Source of the DNA: Scortum barcoo
Lineage: Eukaryota; Chordata; Actinopteri; Centrarchiformes; Terapontidae
DNA length: 64,000 nucleotides
Direction of reading: 5' to 3'
NCBI GenBank assembly: GCA_023238725.1
Contig: CM041531.1
Span: 1,685,102-1,749,101 of the forward strand
The number at the start of each line of letters is the position of its first letter. The stretch's first letter is position 1. The translations under genes were made by a program, and so were the position numbers. The notes beneath the pieces were generated by a model. The model had not been told where the DNA came from. It searched no databases and was given only the letters and a program-made list of their open reading frames with translations. Below are positions 12,601 through 23,819 of this stretch, piece after piece.

Positions 12601-12744
12601 GCTGGAAGTTATCGCTGATTTGAGATGCTGATGAGAGTCCTTGAAGGTCTCGCTCTGAACTGAAGTCTGCACTCCAAAATGGCCGTAATCCCTCCTGCAG
12701 GACACTTCGGGCCTGCAGTGGAGAGAGATGTGACGGCTGCACAA
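9601..12744. other. no gene seen; one microsatellite and a conserved-looking stretch
   Basis: No protein family is recognisable. An (AC)n run lies at 11440-11465. The stretch of about 12040-12450 is less repetitive and open for 133 codons on the plus strand (12045-12446), but I know no homologue; it could equally be a conserved non-coding element. Confidence 0.4.
11440..11465. repeat. (AC)n microsatellite
   Basis: About 13 uninterrupted AC units. Confidence 0.95.
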
Positions 12745-12830
12745 GTCTGCAGCGGTGGAGGAAGTACTGAGACTCTTTACCAAAGTAAAAGTATCACTAG
12801 TGATACTGGTATTGTCCAGCCAACAGTTAA
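12745..12830 (+). repeat. hAT-like MITE fragment (left end)
   Basis: The sequence gcggtggaggaagtactgag followed by tctttaccaaagtaaaagta matches the left end of the common fish MITE also present at 3593 and 50070. Only about 80 bases can be followed. Inside it, 12790-12807 is a perfect 18-bp palindrome (agtatcactagtgatact). Confidence 0.5.
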
Positions 12831-14594
12831 AATAATCAAATTACTGAGTTTACGGTTAAGTCAGAGAACAGCAGTGTCTCCCAACATCTGAGAGACTGAA
12901 ACTATAAGATATTTGTGACTTTAACACTTGTTTTAGCCCCGGTTTGGTCTCCACTAAGTCCCGAGGAAAAAAATATCTGTCTCTTTAGCTGATAAATGTT
13001 CCACTTTCTTCACCAGCTACTGTCTTATTGTTGTGAATTTATCAGAAAACTGCTGCAGCTCTGTGAATGATCTTTTTCACATTACACTTTTTAAAAGAAA
13101 GGAGAGTAAACGTAAGTAAAGTCTGATTCATGTTTTGTCAGGTCTATCTGCAAGACAACAAGCAAACAACTTTTAAAATGCTTATTTTCTGAATGGAGTT
13201 TGGATCAGAGCGATGCTAACATGTAGCTGCTTCACCAACATTCAAAATAACATCATTTTAATTCAGTATAAATATGAAGCATGATGCACAAAGCTTTAAA
13301 AAAAAAAAAAATTAAAAAATTAAAACATATAAATTTGAAATGCAGCCCCTTCAATATGAAAGTTAGTGCAGCTTAGGATTACAGAGTACTACTTTTAACT
13401 ACTGTAATATTTCAAAAAGTAATGCGATTACACTGATGGACAGCCATGCATGTTCACAGAGAGCGTGCAGACTCTATAAAGCGTCTGATTTGAGCCCAAA
13501 GTACTGAGCCTCGCTGTTCATCTGTTTAATAAACAGCTCAGATTGATCGTCCTCTGTCTGCAGGTCCGTCCTCAGACTCGAACAGACTCACAGAGAACGG
13601 TCATCCTCACAGAGCTCTGAATAAGCCATAACTCATCCATGAAAATATGAAAATTGGATGCTGCTTTTTATAAAATAGCTGGGTTAATGTGTTTCAGAGG
13701 GAGAGTTTTTCCCTTTAACATCCACCACTGTAACTGTGTGTGATCACTGTAGAACATCCACCTCTCTGACAGAAAGAAGAACCTTTTGTTCCACCTCTAC
13801 AGTCCCCAATTACAGTAATCTCCTTCCTCGGCTAATCCTGCAGCAGCCAACTTTGAAGTGGAGCGCTTCATTGAACATCAAAGTTGTCTTCTCACTCCTC
13901 CGCTCACGCCAGTCACAGAAACACAGTCGGATATAATGGGAGAGGATAGAGGACGATTTGACGGCTGGAGGAGCCCACACAACACAAATATACACTTCGT
14001 CCCACAAGTTCAAATATGCATTCAGCAGACTATTTTCAGAGGAAATCCACCTAATGCTGATATAAAGCTGCTTCTGGAAGCCGAGCAGTTTCCACCAGGT
14101 TTGATCACACGGAGAGAAAGTGACAGGAGAGGAGTGGAAATGCAGTAAAAGGTCGAACAGTGCAGTAAATCTTACACTTAAAGTCTTCGTTTTACACCAA
14201 GTAAAACAGCTTGATATTGACTTTTTATTTAAATGTAGTTTTAACTCCACTTGTAAAGTTGTAAAATCTAATCTTGTGTATTAAACATGAAAAAGTCAAA
14301 ATAATGTAGTTTAAGAAGCAGAGCTGACATGTCAGAGCTTCATCATTATCATCAGAAATCAATGTTAACATCTACATTTCTGCAGTTTTACGCCTATTTA
14401 TTACTAACTTCTTAGATTGGTACCTGAATACCTAACGTTGTTTTTCTTGTTGTCGTTCAATCAAACTTGTTTATGTTTATGTTGGTTTGAAAAAAGCTGC
14501 GTCATTAAAATAAAATACATCAAAAGCAATCTGATGTATCCTGAATGTCATTTCACTCACACAACTGTGGGTCAGATAACGTTAGCTTGATACG
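12831..14594. other. no gene seen
   Basis: No recognisable gene. The 146-codon minus frame at 13810-14250 and the opposed plus frame at 13858-14148 show no motif. An A-rich tract lies near 13298-13325. Confidence 0.45.
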
Positions 14595-14815
14595 TTAAAG
14601 CAGAAGTAGGTAACTTATTTAAAAATTACCTTTATGCAGTAAAACTGTCTCTGACTGTAACAAGAGACAGATAATCTGTGATAAAAATCAAACTCTTCTG
14701 GCTCCACCTGCTGCATCTGAAGGCCATTTGACGAAGAATCCACCACACCTGAATCAAAACAACCAATCAGAGCAGAGTATCCTACGGAGCTCCACCTCAC
14801 ATGAGTGTCAAAACA
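14595..14815 (+). repeat. small dispersed teleost repeat
   Basis: The pattern gagacagataatctgtgata, then aatcaaactcttctggctcc, then the 'caaccaatcagagcagag' block follows a non-coding dispersed repeat I recognise from several fish genomes. Ends and family name are uncertain. Confidence 0.5.
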
Positions 14816-16172
14816 GAGGATAAACAACAACCGAATGACCAAGTAACAAGAAAACTGCCCATTACTCCAGTTTACAGGAAAGATAAATTAACAGAAGAAG
14901 AGCGGTGAAGAAAAATGAACTAAAAAGAAAGAATAAGGCACACCTGAATAAAAAGTTTGCATGACATAATGAGGCACCAGAACAACTAACCAGGTTGTAA
15001 CAGGTACGTTCAATAACCTTTAACAATACGAGAGATGAGCCAAACATGGAGGTGATGGATGCATTAAACAATAAAAGCTCAAACTGCTGCAAATTTTGGA
15101 CTAACTGTGCACATGAACAAAAGCAGGATTCCATCATGTCCTTCTAAAAGCTAAAATCTAACATTTGACTTTCACTTTGATTCATTTAGTTTCATTTTGG
15201 TGACTTCCTGCTCTCATAAACAAGCTGACTTCACTTCTCTTGCACAACGTTCACATCTGAACAGTTTCATGGTCAGAAGTAAGAAATATAAAGCAGGTTG
15301 AGTGAGAAGTGAGTTCACAAAACTCAGCAAAGGTTTCTTCACAAAACGATGAGTTAATGTCGGGACTTCTCCTTAAGTGACAGGAAATTTAAGGTGTCTT
15401 CTTGTGTAAGAGTGTCACATGATGGGACCATCGAGCTGAGCTGGAAGCGTAGTGTGAAATTGCTTCACTTACAATTCATCCACCTCCATTGATCGTCCTA
15501 TTGAGTCAGCTTTAGATCAGAAAATGTGAAAATCATTTTCTGCAGCACATCCTGGACAAGCAGAGCTGTCAAAGCTGATTGATTGTTCTACCTGTAAGTT
15601 AATTTAACACAAGCTTCACCGTGTAGTCAGTCGAACTTTTACCGAAAAGAAACACTTTCTTCTTCAAACAGTGACCTGTCGTTTCTCTCTATTTTCACTT
15701 CTACATGTCAGAGGATTTCTGACGTAAATATCCCCAAAACGACCGTCTCTTTGTGGTTTGTTTAAAATGAGCATTGCTGCCTCACAGAGCTGCTGCCGTT
15801 TGTTTTATCCATGACTGTTCTGCAATGCACAGCTCCAATGAGAGTCAATCTTTAAAAAAATAAAAGGAAAAGGTCATTGAGAGCAACTCGGATGATTTTC
15901 CTGGAATAATGGTGCACTTTGTGCCTCACCAGCCATGCACGAGAAAAAAAGGTCAGTTAAAGCCTGAGGTTTAAACACTCATAGTTAATATGTACCCACA
16001 AATAACTACAAGAACTATAGAAGACAGAAAACATGTTTAATGAACACCTCCATGAAAATTTGTGTGTTGAAGAAATTAGAGGAACTTCTGATTAACTGCA
16101 GGTTTCACTTAGGTCCACTTGTCCCCTTAGAGGTCACATCAAATAGAACAATTTGACGAGGATGAAGATGAT
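14816..16172. other. no gene seen
   Basis: Nothing recognisable; short frames only. Confidence 0.45.
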
Positions 16173-16640
16173 GTGAATCAGATGACTGCTTCACAGTCAG
16201 CACATCTCAACCCAGCTGAAGCTACAGGAGACTCAAACATCACATCAGTCCTGTTTCAACCTCTTCTCTCATTACCAATAAGTTTCAGAAATGATTTTAA
16301 GATTTTACTGATCACCTTTAAAGCACTTCCTGCTTTAGATCCTTGCTATATTGCAGAATTACTGCAACTACCTATAAACAAGAGCCTCAGATCCTCAGAA
16401 GGGCTGCTTTAAGTCCTCAAGACTAAAGGCGACTGAGCGATTTAAATCACTTCTTAAAGTCTTTTTAAAAAAGCCTTTCATTGATACTACTACGTCTCTA
16501 TTTTATTTATAACATGTCTATCTTTACTGTTGAATATTTTATTCCTTTTACTTTGTGTCTGATTTCATTTTCCTCAGTCACTTTATTACTTTGTTGGAAA
16601 GTGCTGTACAGATAAAGTTTATTATGATTATTATTTTGGA
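16173..16640 (+). pseudogene. LINE 3' end: ORF2 C-terminus and tail
   Basis: The open frame up to the stop at 16410-16412 ends with LPISFRNDFKILLITFKALP and then the block CYIAELLQL...SLRSSEGLL. This is the well-conserved C-terminal region of fish L2-like LINE ORF2 (family pattern: LPIxxRIDFKILLLTFKALxGLAPxYLxELL...LRSSxxGLL). Past the stop, other frames continue as expected (the DRF...FKSLLK-like stretch near 16430-16470). The 3' end reads ggaaagtgctgtacagataa near 16597-16616 followed by tttattatgattattatt, a typical LINE tail. The rest of the element (endonuclease and polymerase) is missing, as in normal 5' truncation. Confidence 0.7.
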
Positions 16641-16812
16641 GCGACGAGTTAGACAGCGCTCTCCACCTCCATCATCAAACACCACATGAGGGAATATCTT
16701 TGGAAGAATGTGTTCATCCCTCCAGGAGAGTTCACACACTCTGGAGAATCAATGAAGCTGCTCTGGAGGAGGACCAACACCTCACTAAAACTTTATTAGG
16801 ATTTAAATGTAA
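16641..16812 (+). repeat. dispersed teleost repeat
   Basis: Recognisable word order: ctccatcatcaaacaccaca, tgagggaatatctttggaag, tgttcatccctccaggagag, agaatcaatgaagctgctct and ccaacacctcactaaaactt. I know this as a frequent non-coding fish repeat whose complete copies end in a 'cttattaagacactttatg'-like block. It lies immediately after a LINE tail but is probably a separate insertion. Confidence 0.55.
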
Positions 16813-18180
16813 TCTGTCTCCCGTCTGTTTGTACTGTAACACAATAGTGGCTTCAAACACTTGGCAAGGTCTAAATAAAGAAATCAGTTCTGCTTTGTTT
16901 GAATTATGCAAATCATTTTGCATTTCTGCAGCGTTGAGCTTTCTGTGCGTCTTTGTTTGTTCTCCTTTAAGCAGTCAGTGGTTATCTGCCTCCACATGTT
17001 CTGCTCCACTTTTATGTTATAATGTTTAAATCACCTGATGTATTAACTCGGATACCTGCAGGATCAGCCACAGACTCCCACATGTCACGGACACAGTAAC
17101 TTCCAAACTCCAGGTTTTTTGATCAATTATTCAAAGTGTACATTTTGTCTGCGAGGCTTTTGGATGATTAATTAGACTCTGGGACGACCACTGAACCACT
17201 ACAGTCACCTACTTTTCATTATTAAAGAAGCCAATATTATTGAAAAACAGAGCAGAAAGTGCCTCTCTTCAGAAAACGCCGCCTTTTATCCTCAAGAGCT
17301 TTTGAGCTTCTATGGCTGAAACATTTTCTGGGAAAAGAAGAGCTAAAGCGATTATAAAAAACCTTTTTAAACAACATTTATTTTGTGGGACAGGACAGAC
17401 TTTTTTCATGTGAAGCTTGATGTTCTTCTTCACCATTTCAAATGAATCATTCCTGATCTGTTTGGTTGGTGCGAAAAAGACTTCAGTCACAGTAAAAATA
17501 AAACCATCACCAGATGCAATCACTGTCTCCCCGGCTGAAGCCCTCCACCTCCCCTAAAGCCCTGTTCAGATTGACTTTAGCCTGAAAAATGCCCCTCTCA
17601 ACTCCGCTGACCCTGAGGGACGCCAACAAAAGATCCATCCGGCCTTACAAGTTGATCCTGGCTCAACTTTTGGTCACTTTCCTGATAGATTTGCTGTTTT
17701 TCTACTGTTTACCTCATGATTATAATTATTTATAGATATAGCAGATGGCATAACTGTCTCTATGTGGACAATCTGCAGAGCTGAAAGGTTTATTCATTTA
17801 TAGGAAACTCTCTGGAGCAGATGCAAAAATCCCTTTTTCCCAGAAGGTGCAGATTATTGGTACAACGTGGACTTTGTTCCCACAAGTTGGAACCCTTCAA
17901 AGGTGATGGGGTATTTATTAAAGTCAGGGAAGTACTTGTACCTTTTGTTCCGATTCAAACTATTATCCCATAAACACAGAGAGAGAGAGTTCATTAGAGC
18001 AGTTTCCATTCAGGCTCCATTCAGCTCTCTGAAGTTTGGTAAAAGGAGGCTGAGGGGCATTTAGGTCAGTGTGTTGTTTTACTTTGTGAAGGAAGGAAGT
18101 GACTGTGGATTAAACTGCAGAGAGAGCTGACGGAGGAAATGTGGACCTCTCATCCATCCATCAATCATCTATCTATCTAT
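16813..18180. other. no gene seen
   Basis: No recognisable gene or repeat. Confidence 0.45.
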
Positions 18181-18330
18181 ATATCCACTAAATATTTAGA
18201 AGAATAAACACACAGGCAAAATACAATATAAATTATACAAATAAAATAAAATATATAACTAAACATGTACAATAGAGTCACAGGTGACTGTGATATACTA
18301 TAAGGTGCGGGACTGCAAAAGAGTATTGAT
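18181..18330 (+). repeat. possible LINE 3' tail, degenerate
   Basis: An AT-rich run (aaataaaataaaatatataac) is followed by acaatagagtcacaggtgac and ggtgcgggactgcaaaagag. Such AT-rich runs followed by a 'gtgcaaaa' block recall LINE 3' untranslated regions of fish. Evidence is weak. Confidence 0.25.
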
Positions 18331-18387
18331 CATCCATCGATCCATCCATCGGTGGCTCCAGTGATGTTGGCTTGTAAGTTTTATTTT

Positions 18388-18482
18388 ATAGAGAAACATC
18401 TCGACAGATATTTGACGGATTCCTGCAACATTTGTGGTCCAGAGAGGATGAATATTAATGATTTAGTTGATCACCCAACATT
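18388..18482 (+). repeat. dispersed repeat related to copies at 35.0 and 52.2 kb
   Basis: The blocks gagaaacatctcgacagata, ggattcctgcaacatttgtg and gtccagagaggatgaatatt follow a common fish repeat whose next part contains 'tctagcgccaccatNaggt'. The two other copies in this window (35030-35105 and 52180-52260) preserve mainly that later part. Confidence 0.5.
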
Positions 18483-18582
18483 TAGGTCCGAGGAATGCCG
18501 ATAAGTTTGGTCCACACTGAAACATCTCAAATTCATTTTAATTTGTTTTTAAACCCAAAAGGCTGGGAACCACCGATAATGT

Positions 18583-18640
18583 GATAAGATTAGATCGAAC
18601 TTTATTTATCCTGACAGAAATGATTGTTCTCACTCTGGGT
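18583..18640 (-). repeat. possible LINE/SINE 3' tail
   Basis: Read on the minus strand this gives 'ggataaataaagttcgatct' and then 'aatcttatc', resembling the 3' terminus (gggattaataaagtatctat-like) of Rex1/L2-type LINEs and their SINE partners. Very short, so tentative. Confidence 0.35.
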
Positions 18641-19008
18641 GTCCTCAGCATTAAAGTCTCTGAACCAGGAAGTCTGAGTATCAGACCCACGAGGTCTCAT
18701 CAGACACCAAAACACTGACAGACGGGATTTCACTGCTTTATAAAGTTCCTGTTTTTTCAGGTAAACAGCAGAAAACTTTACTGTTGTTTCACTGTATTTT
18801 TAGGAGGAATTGTCTTTGAGCGTCTCCTGAAATGAGCCTCAGATTTTCGCCAGTCTTCAGAGTCGAAGCCACTTTGGTTAAAAACCCTTAAAGCTCGAAG
18901 AGACGACAGAGAGGTTCAGATCAGAGCCGCTCGTGATCCGTTCATCCGTCTCTCGGGTCAGAAACAGGCTGAGAGGACGGATTTGGCATCGGAGGAGAAC
19001 AGGTGGGC

Positions 19009-19032
19009 CACACACACACACACACACACACA
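19009..19032. repeat. (AC)n microsatellite
   Basis: About 12 uninterrupted AC/CA units. Confidence 0.95.
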
Positions 19033-19517
19033 GAAAGCTGTCGCGACAGGACAGGTCGGGGTTCAAACATCATAAAAGCATCACTTCAAACGTATAAACA
19101 GGAAAAGGTTTCTCATCGTGTGTCTGTTGTTTTGTAGATGATGAAGTCTCGTTCATGTTTTTATTTTGTTGTGAGGAGAGCTCTTCAACATAAAACTGTC
19201 CAGATTTAATCATGTGTACAAAACGATAAATAAACTGAAAAGAACAGCAAGTTTTGCTCAAGGGCACCTCGGCAGGAAGGTGCAGGAGGTGAACTGGCAT
19301 CTTTCCCGCTCTGCTCTCTGGTTGCGAAACCAAATCCCAACAGACTGACTTTCTGTCGCCTCGAGCTATCGACTGCTAACACATGCTAAGTGTTATGTGT
19401 AGCACAATTATTCACACATACTGAATTATTCATGTGCAACATTTAATCAGTTCACATAATATCTGCACTTATTTTCATATGTTGATCTTCAAGACATGAG
19501 AAAATGTGAAAACATGA

Positions 19518-19639
19518 ACGAGACGAAGAGAAGAAGAAGAGCTGAAATATGTTGAGAAGAAACTTGTGTGCTCATTTCGTAAAGGCAGCACGAGACGAAG
19601 AGAAGAAGAAGAGCTGAAATATGTTGAGAAGAAACTTGT
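19518..19639 (+). repeat. direct repeat, two 50-bp copies with period 72
   Basis: The 50 bases at 19518-19567 (beginning acgagacgaagagaagaaga) recur identically at 19590-19639. A unique 22-base spacer lies between them. Perfect identity suggests a recent local duplication or an assembly artefact. Confidence 0.95.
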
Positions 19640-20000
19640 TTAACAGGAGGATCATGATGCTGCTCACAGATGCACAAACTCAGTTTAATGGAGTCAGAAA
19701 TCTTCCTCTCTGGTTGAGAGAAAGTCGAACAACTTTCTCTGGACTCATTTCTTGCTGCTGCTCAGGAGGAGGCTGGATTTCCATCTTTAGTTTTTCACAT
19801 AATTACTCCACACGGAGAAGATTTCCACTGATAACACTGAAATTTAATTCGAGCAGAAAAGTGAAGTAGTTCAAAGAGACACTTCTCTGCCACTGCTTCG
19901 CTCTGTGATGTTCTCTGAGAAAGTTTAATTGTATGTTCACATTAAACAGTCTGGAAGAGACAAACAGCAAACACAACACATGAAATAAAATAAATCTAAT

Positions 20001-20013
20001 ACATACGTATTTT
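20001..20013 (+). repeat. target-site duplication, left copy (Rex3)
   Basis: acatacgtatttt at the left edge of the Rex3 element matches acatatgtatttt at 23431-23443 in 12 of 13 bases. The single difference is C to T inside a CpG, the expected decay of a methylated site. Confidence 0.8.
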
Positions 20014-20173
20014 GCCCCTCCTTGAACCGCCACCTTACTGTGGTGGAGGGGTTTGTGTGCCCGAATGATCCTAGGAGCTATGTTGTCGGGGGCATTACGC
20101 CCCTGGTAGGGTCTCCCATGGCAAACAGGTCCTAGGTGACGGGCCAGACTAAGAGCGCGTTCAGAAGCCCATC

Positions 20174-23100
20174 ATGAAAAGAAGAATATCAAGGACCGTT
20201 ACGTCGCCCGGATTGGCGTTACCGGGCCCCACCCTGGAGCCAGGCCTGGGGTTGGGGCTCAGCAGGCGAGCGCCTGGGTCCGGGTCTTTGCCCACGGGAC
20301 CCGGCCGGGCTCAGCCCGAAATGGCGACGTGGGCCCGCCTTCCAGTAGGCTCACCACCCGCAGGAAGGTCCATGAGGGGCCGGTGCAATGTGGTTTGGGT
20401 AGCAGTCGTGGCAGGGAGCCTCGACGACCCAATCCCTGGACCAAAACTCTGGCAATAGGGACATGGAATGTCACCTCACTGGGGGGAGGGGGGGAAGGAG
20501 CCTGAGCTCGTGCAGGGAGGTTGAGAGGTACCGGCTAGCTAGAGATAGTTGGGCTCACCTCCACGCATAGCTTGGGCTCTGGAACCCAGCTCCTTGAGAG
20601 GGGCTGGACCCTCCACTACTCTGGAGTTGCCCAGGGTGAGCGGCGCGCAAGCTGGTGTGGGCTTGCTCATAGCTCCCCAGCTCAGCCGCCATCGCCACGT
20701 GTTGGAGTTCACCCCGGTGAACGAGAGGGTCGCCTTCCCTGCGCCTTCGGGTTGGGGATAGGTCTCTTGCTATTGTTTGTGCCTCTACGGGCCGAACAGC
20801 AGTACAGAGTACCCGGCCTTCTTGGAGTCCCTGGGAGGGGTACTTGATAGTGCTCCGGCTGGGGACTCCATTGTTCTACTGGGGGACTTCAACGCTCACG
20901 TGGGCAACAACAGTGATACCTGGAGGGGCGTGATCGGGAGGAACGGCCTCCCCGATCTGAACCCGAGTGGTGTTCTGTTATTGGACTTCTGTGCTAGTCA
21001 CAGGTTTGTCCATAACGAACACCATGTTCGAGCATAAGGGTGTCCATCAGTGCACATGGCACCAGGACACCCTAGGCCGGAGGTCGATGATCGACTTTGT
21101 TGTCGTTTCATCTGATCTCCGGCCGTATGTCTTGGACACTCGGGTAAAGAGAGGGGCTGAGCTGTCAACCGATCACCACCTGGTGGTGAGTTGGCTCCGC
21201 TGGCAGAGGAGGAAGTTGGACAGACCTGGCAGACCCAAACGTATTGTGAGGGTCTGTTGGGAACGTCTGGCCGAGCCCTCTGTCAGGGAGGTCTTCAACT
21301 CCCACCTCCGGAAGAGCTTCTCACAGATTCCGAGGGAGGCTGGAGACATTGAGTCCGAGTGGACCATGTTCTCTGCCTCCATTGTCGACGCCATGGCGGT
21401 TCGAAGTTGTGGACGCAAGGTCTCTGGTGCCTGTCGTGGTGGCAATCCCCGAACCCGGTGGTGGACACCGGAAGTAAGGGATGCTGTCAGACTGAAGAAG
21501 GAGTCCTATCGGACCATGTTGGCCTGTGGGACTCCTGACGCAGTTGACAGGTACCGGCAGGCCAAGCAAGCCGCAGCCCGGACGGTCCTGGAGGCAAAAA
21601 CTCGGGTCTGGGAGGAGTTCGGTGAGGCCATGGAGGAGGACTATCGGTCGGCCTCGAAGAGATTCTGGCAAACCGTCCGGCGCCTCAGAAGGGGGAAGCA
21701 GTACTCTGCCAACACTGTTTACAGTGCAGGTGGGGAGCTGTTGACCTCAACTGAGGGACATTGTCGGACGGTGGAAGAAATACTTCAGAGGATCTCCTCA
21801 ATCCCACCGACTTGCCTTCCAATGAGGAAGCAGAGGATGGGGACTCTGAGGTGGACTCGATCCATCACCCAAGCCGAAGTCACTGAGGTAGTTCGTAAGC
21901 TCCTCGGTGGCAAGGCGCCGGGGTGGATGAGATCCGCCCTGAGTACCTCAAATCTCTGGATGTTGTGGGGCTGTCTTGGCTGACACGCCTCTGCAACATT
22001 GCATGGAGGTTGGGGACAGTACCTCTGGAGTGGCAAACTGGGGTGGTGGTCCCTCTTTTTAAAAAGGGGACCGGAGAGTGTGTTCCAACTACAGAGGGAT
22101 CACACTTCTCAGCCTCCCCGGGAAGGTCTACGCCAGGGTACTGGAGAGGAGAATTCGGCCGATAGTCGACCCTCGGATTCAGGAGGAACAATGCGGTTTT
22201 CGTCCTGGTCGTGGAACAGTGGACCAGCTCTATACCCTCCGCAGGGTGCTAGAGGGTTTATGGGAGTTTGCCCAACCAGTCCACATGTGTGCTTTGTGGA
22301 TCTGGAGAAGGCATTCTGACCGTGTCCCTCGTGGTATTCTGTGGGGAGTGCTCCGCGATGAGTATGGGGTCCGGGGGCCTTTGCTAAGGGCTGTTCGGTC
22401 TCTGTACGACCGGAGCAGGAGCTTGGTTCGCATTGCCGGCAGTAAGTCAGACCTGTTCCCAGTACATGTTGGACTCCGGCAGGGCTGCCCTTTGTCACCG
22501 GTCCTGTTCATAATCTTTATGGACAGGATTTCTAGGCGTAGCCAGGGGCCGGAGGGAGTCAGGTTTGGGAACCACAGGATTTCATCTCTGCTTTTTGCAG
22601 ATGATGTTGTCCTGTTGGCTTCATTCAAGCCAGGACCTTCAGCATGTGCTGGAGCGGTTTGCAGCCGAGTGTGAAGCGGCTGGGATGAGAATCAGCACCT
22701 CCAAATCCGAAGGCCATGGTACTCGACCGGAAAAGGGTGGTGTGCCCTCTCCGGGTGAGTGGAGAGGTCCTGCCTCAAGTGGAGGAGTTCAAGTATCTCG
22801 GGGTCTTGTTCACGAGTGAGGGAAAGATGGAGCGTGAGATTGACAGGCGGATTGGTGCAGCGTCCGCAGTTATGCGGTCGGTGTACCGGACCGTCGTGGT
22901 GAAGAAGGAGCTGAGTCGAAAGGCGAAGGCTCTCGATTTACCGGGTCAATCTACGTTCCCACCCTCACCTATGGTCATGAACTTTGGGTAATGACCGAAA
23001 GGACAAGATCGCGGATACAAGCGGCCGAAATGAGTTTCCTCCGCAGGGTGGCTGGCTGGGCGCCTCCCTTAGAGATAGGGTGAGAAGCTCGGTCATTCGG

Positions 23101-23410
23101 GAGGAGCTTCGGAGTAGAGCCGCCGCTGCTCCTTCGCCATCGAGAGGAGTCAGCTGAGGTGGCTTGGGCATCTATTTCGGATGCCCCCTGGACGCCTCCC
23201 TAGGGAGGTGTTCCAGGCGTGTCCCACCGGGAGGAGGCCTCCGTGGGAAGACCCAGGACACGCTGGAGAGACTATGTCTCTCGACTGGCCTGGGAACGCC
23301 TCGGGATCCCCCCAGGAAGAGCTGGAGGAAGTGTCTGGGGTGAGGGAGGTCTGGGCATCTCTGCTCAGACTGCTGCCTCCGCGACCCGGTCCCGGACCAA
23401 GCGGATGAAA
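20174..23410 (+). pseudogene. Rex3 endonuclease/reverse-transcriptase gene, multiply frameshifted
   Basis: In order I can follow these parts. An N-terminal Gly/Pro-rich leader lies in frame at 20174-20458. The apurinic-type endonuclease has GTWNVTSL at 20458-20481, LLIAPQLSRH near 20665, GDFNAHVGNN near 20881 and STDHHLVVSW near 21163, which includes the catalytic DH motif. A linker runs to 21760. The reverse transcriptase has GKAPG near 21910, VVPLFKKG near 22045, CSNYRGITLL near 22081, QCGFRPGRGT near 22188, the VPRG region near 22320, LRQGCPLSPVLF near 22474 and the catalytic FADD at 22594-22605. The C-terminal part includes FKYLGVLFTSEG near 22788 and RLAWERLGIP near 23284. At least ten frameshifts interrupt it, for example near 21004, 21750, 21793, 21870, 21919, 22070, 22310, 22620 and 22705. 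Most residues otherwise stay recognisable. No functional product is expected. Confidence 0.88.
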
Positions 23411-23430
23411 ATGGATGGATGGATGGATGG
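23410..23430 (+). repeat. (ATGG)n terminal repeat of Rex3
   Basis: About five ATGG units form the 3' end of the Rex3 copy. Such terminal tandem repeats replace a poly(A) tail in this clade and the right target-site duplication begins directly after. Confidence 0.9.
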
Positions 23431-23443
23431 ACATATGTATTTT
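23431..23443 (+). repeat. target-site duplication, right copy (Rex3)
   Basis: acatatgtatttt pairs with acatacgtatttt at 20001-20013, with one CpG-transition difference. Confidence 0.8.
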
Positions 23444-23819
23444 TCTTGGTTCGAAAACAACTAAACACTCCTTCAGCTTCATCAGTCAATGTTTTTATAT
23501 TTACAATTAACTCAGTCACTATATAAAAAGTAAAAAGGTCGCCTGCAGTGACAGACTCACAGATAACTCTCACCAACTCTGCAGATTTTTAGCCTCTTTT
23601 AGCTCCTAGTTTTGGTTTTTCCCAGCAGCAGTATGTTTTCTGATAAAGCTTTTGTGCACCACCTGTTCAAAGGCAAACAGCAGACACACTTCGAGACCAG
23701 TGGAGGCCAAACTGGAGTTAAAAGGAGAGCGAACATTTATATTTCATAGATGGACACAAATAAGACTTTAATGGGATGACAGTGTTGCTCTGCAGCTGCT
23801 GGATGTGAAAACAGGAAAC
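23444..23819. other. no gene seen
   Basis: AT-rich flank of the Rex3 insertion with nothing recognisable. Confidence 0.5.

Larger units (their letters stand above)
18641..20000. other. no gene seen apart from simple and tandem repeats
   Basis: Contains an (AC)n run at 19009-19032 and the 72-bp-period duplication described separately. No gene is recognisable. Confidence 0.45.
20014..23430 (+). mobile_element. Rex3 LINE (RTE clade), near full length, inactive
   Basis: This 3.4-kb unit is a non-LTR retrotransposon that moves by target-primed reverse transcription using its own endonuclease and polymerase. It starts with a GC-rich leader (gcccctccttgaaccgccac). A frameshifted endonuclease plus reverse-transcriptase gene follows, and it ends in tandem ATGG units at 23410-23430 with no poly(A), as I recall for Rex3. 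Two sites widely used to amplify Rex3 in fish cytogenetics match, as far as I remember the primers: 22031-22050 with one mismatch and 22480-22500 exactly. A 13-bp target-site duplication (20001-20013 and 23431-23443) defines the ends. Its GC content is clearly above the surroundings. It cannot make its protein now. Confidence 0.9.

Noticed and set aside
13810..14250. 146-codon minus-strand open frame
   Set aside because: Composition looks random, an opposite-strand frame overlaps it, and no family is recognisable.
20174..20458. Gly/Pro-rich plus-strand frame as an independent host gene
   Set aside because: It is the leader part of the Rex3 element and lies inside its target-site duplication boundaries.
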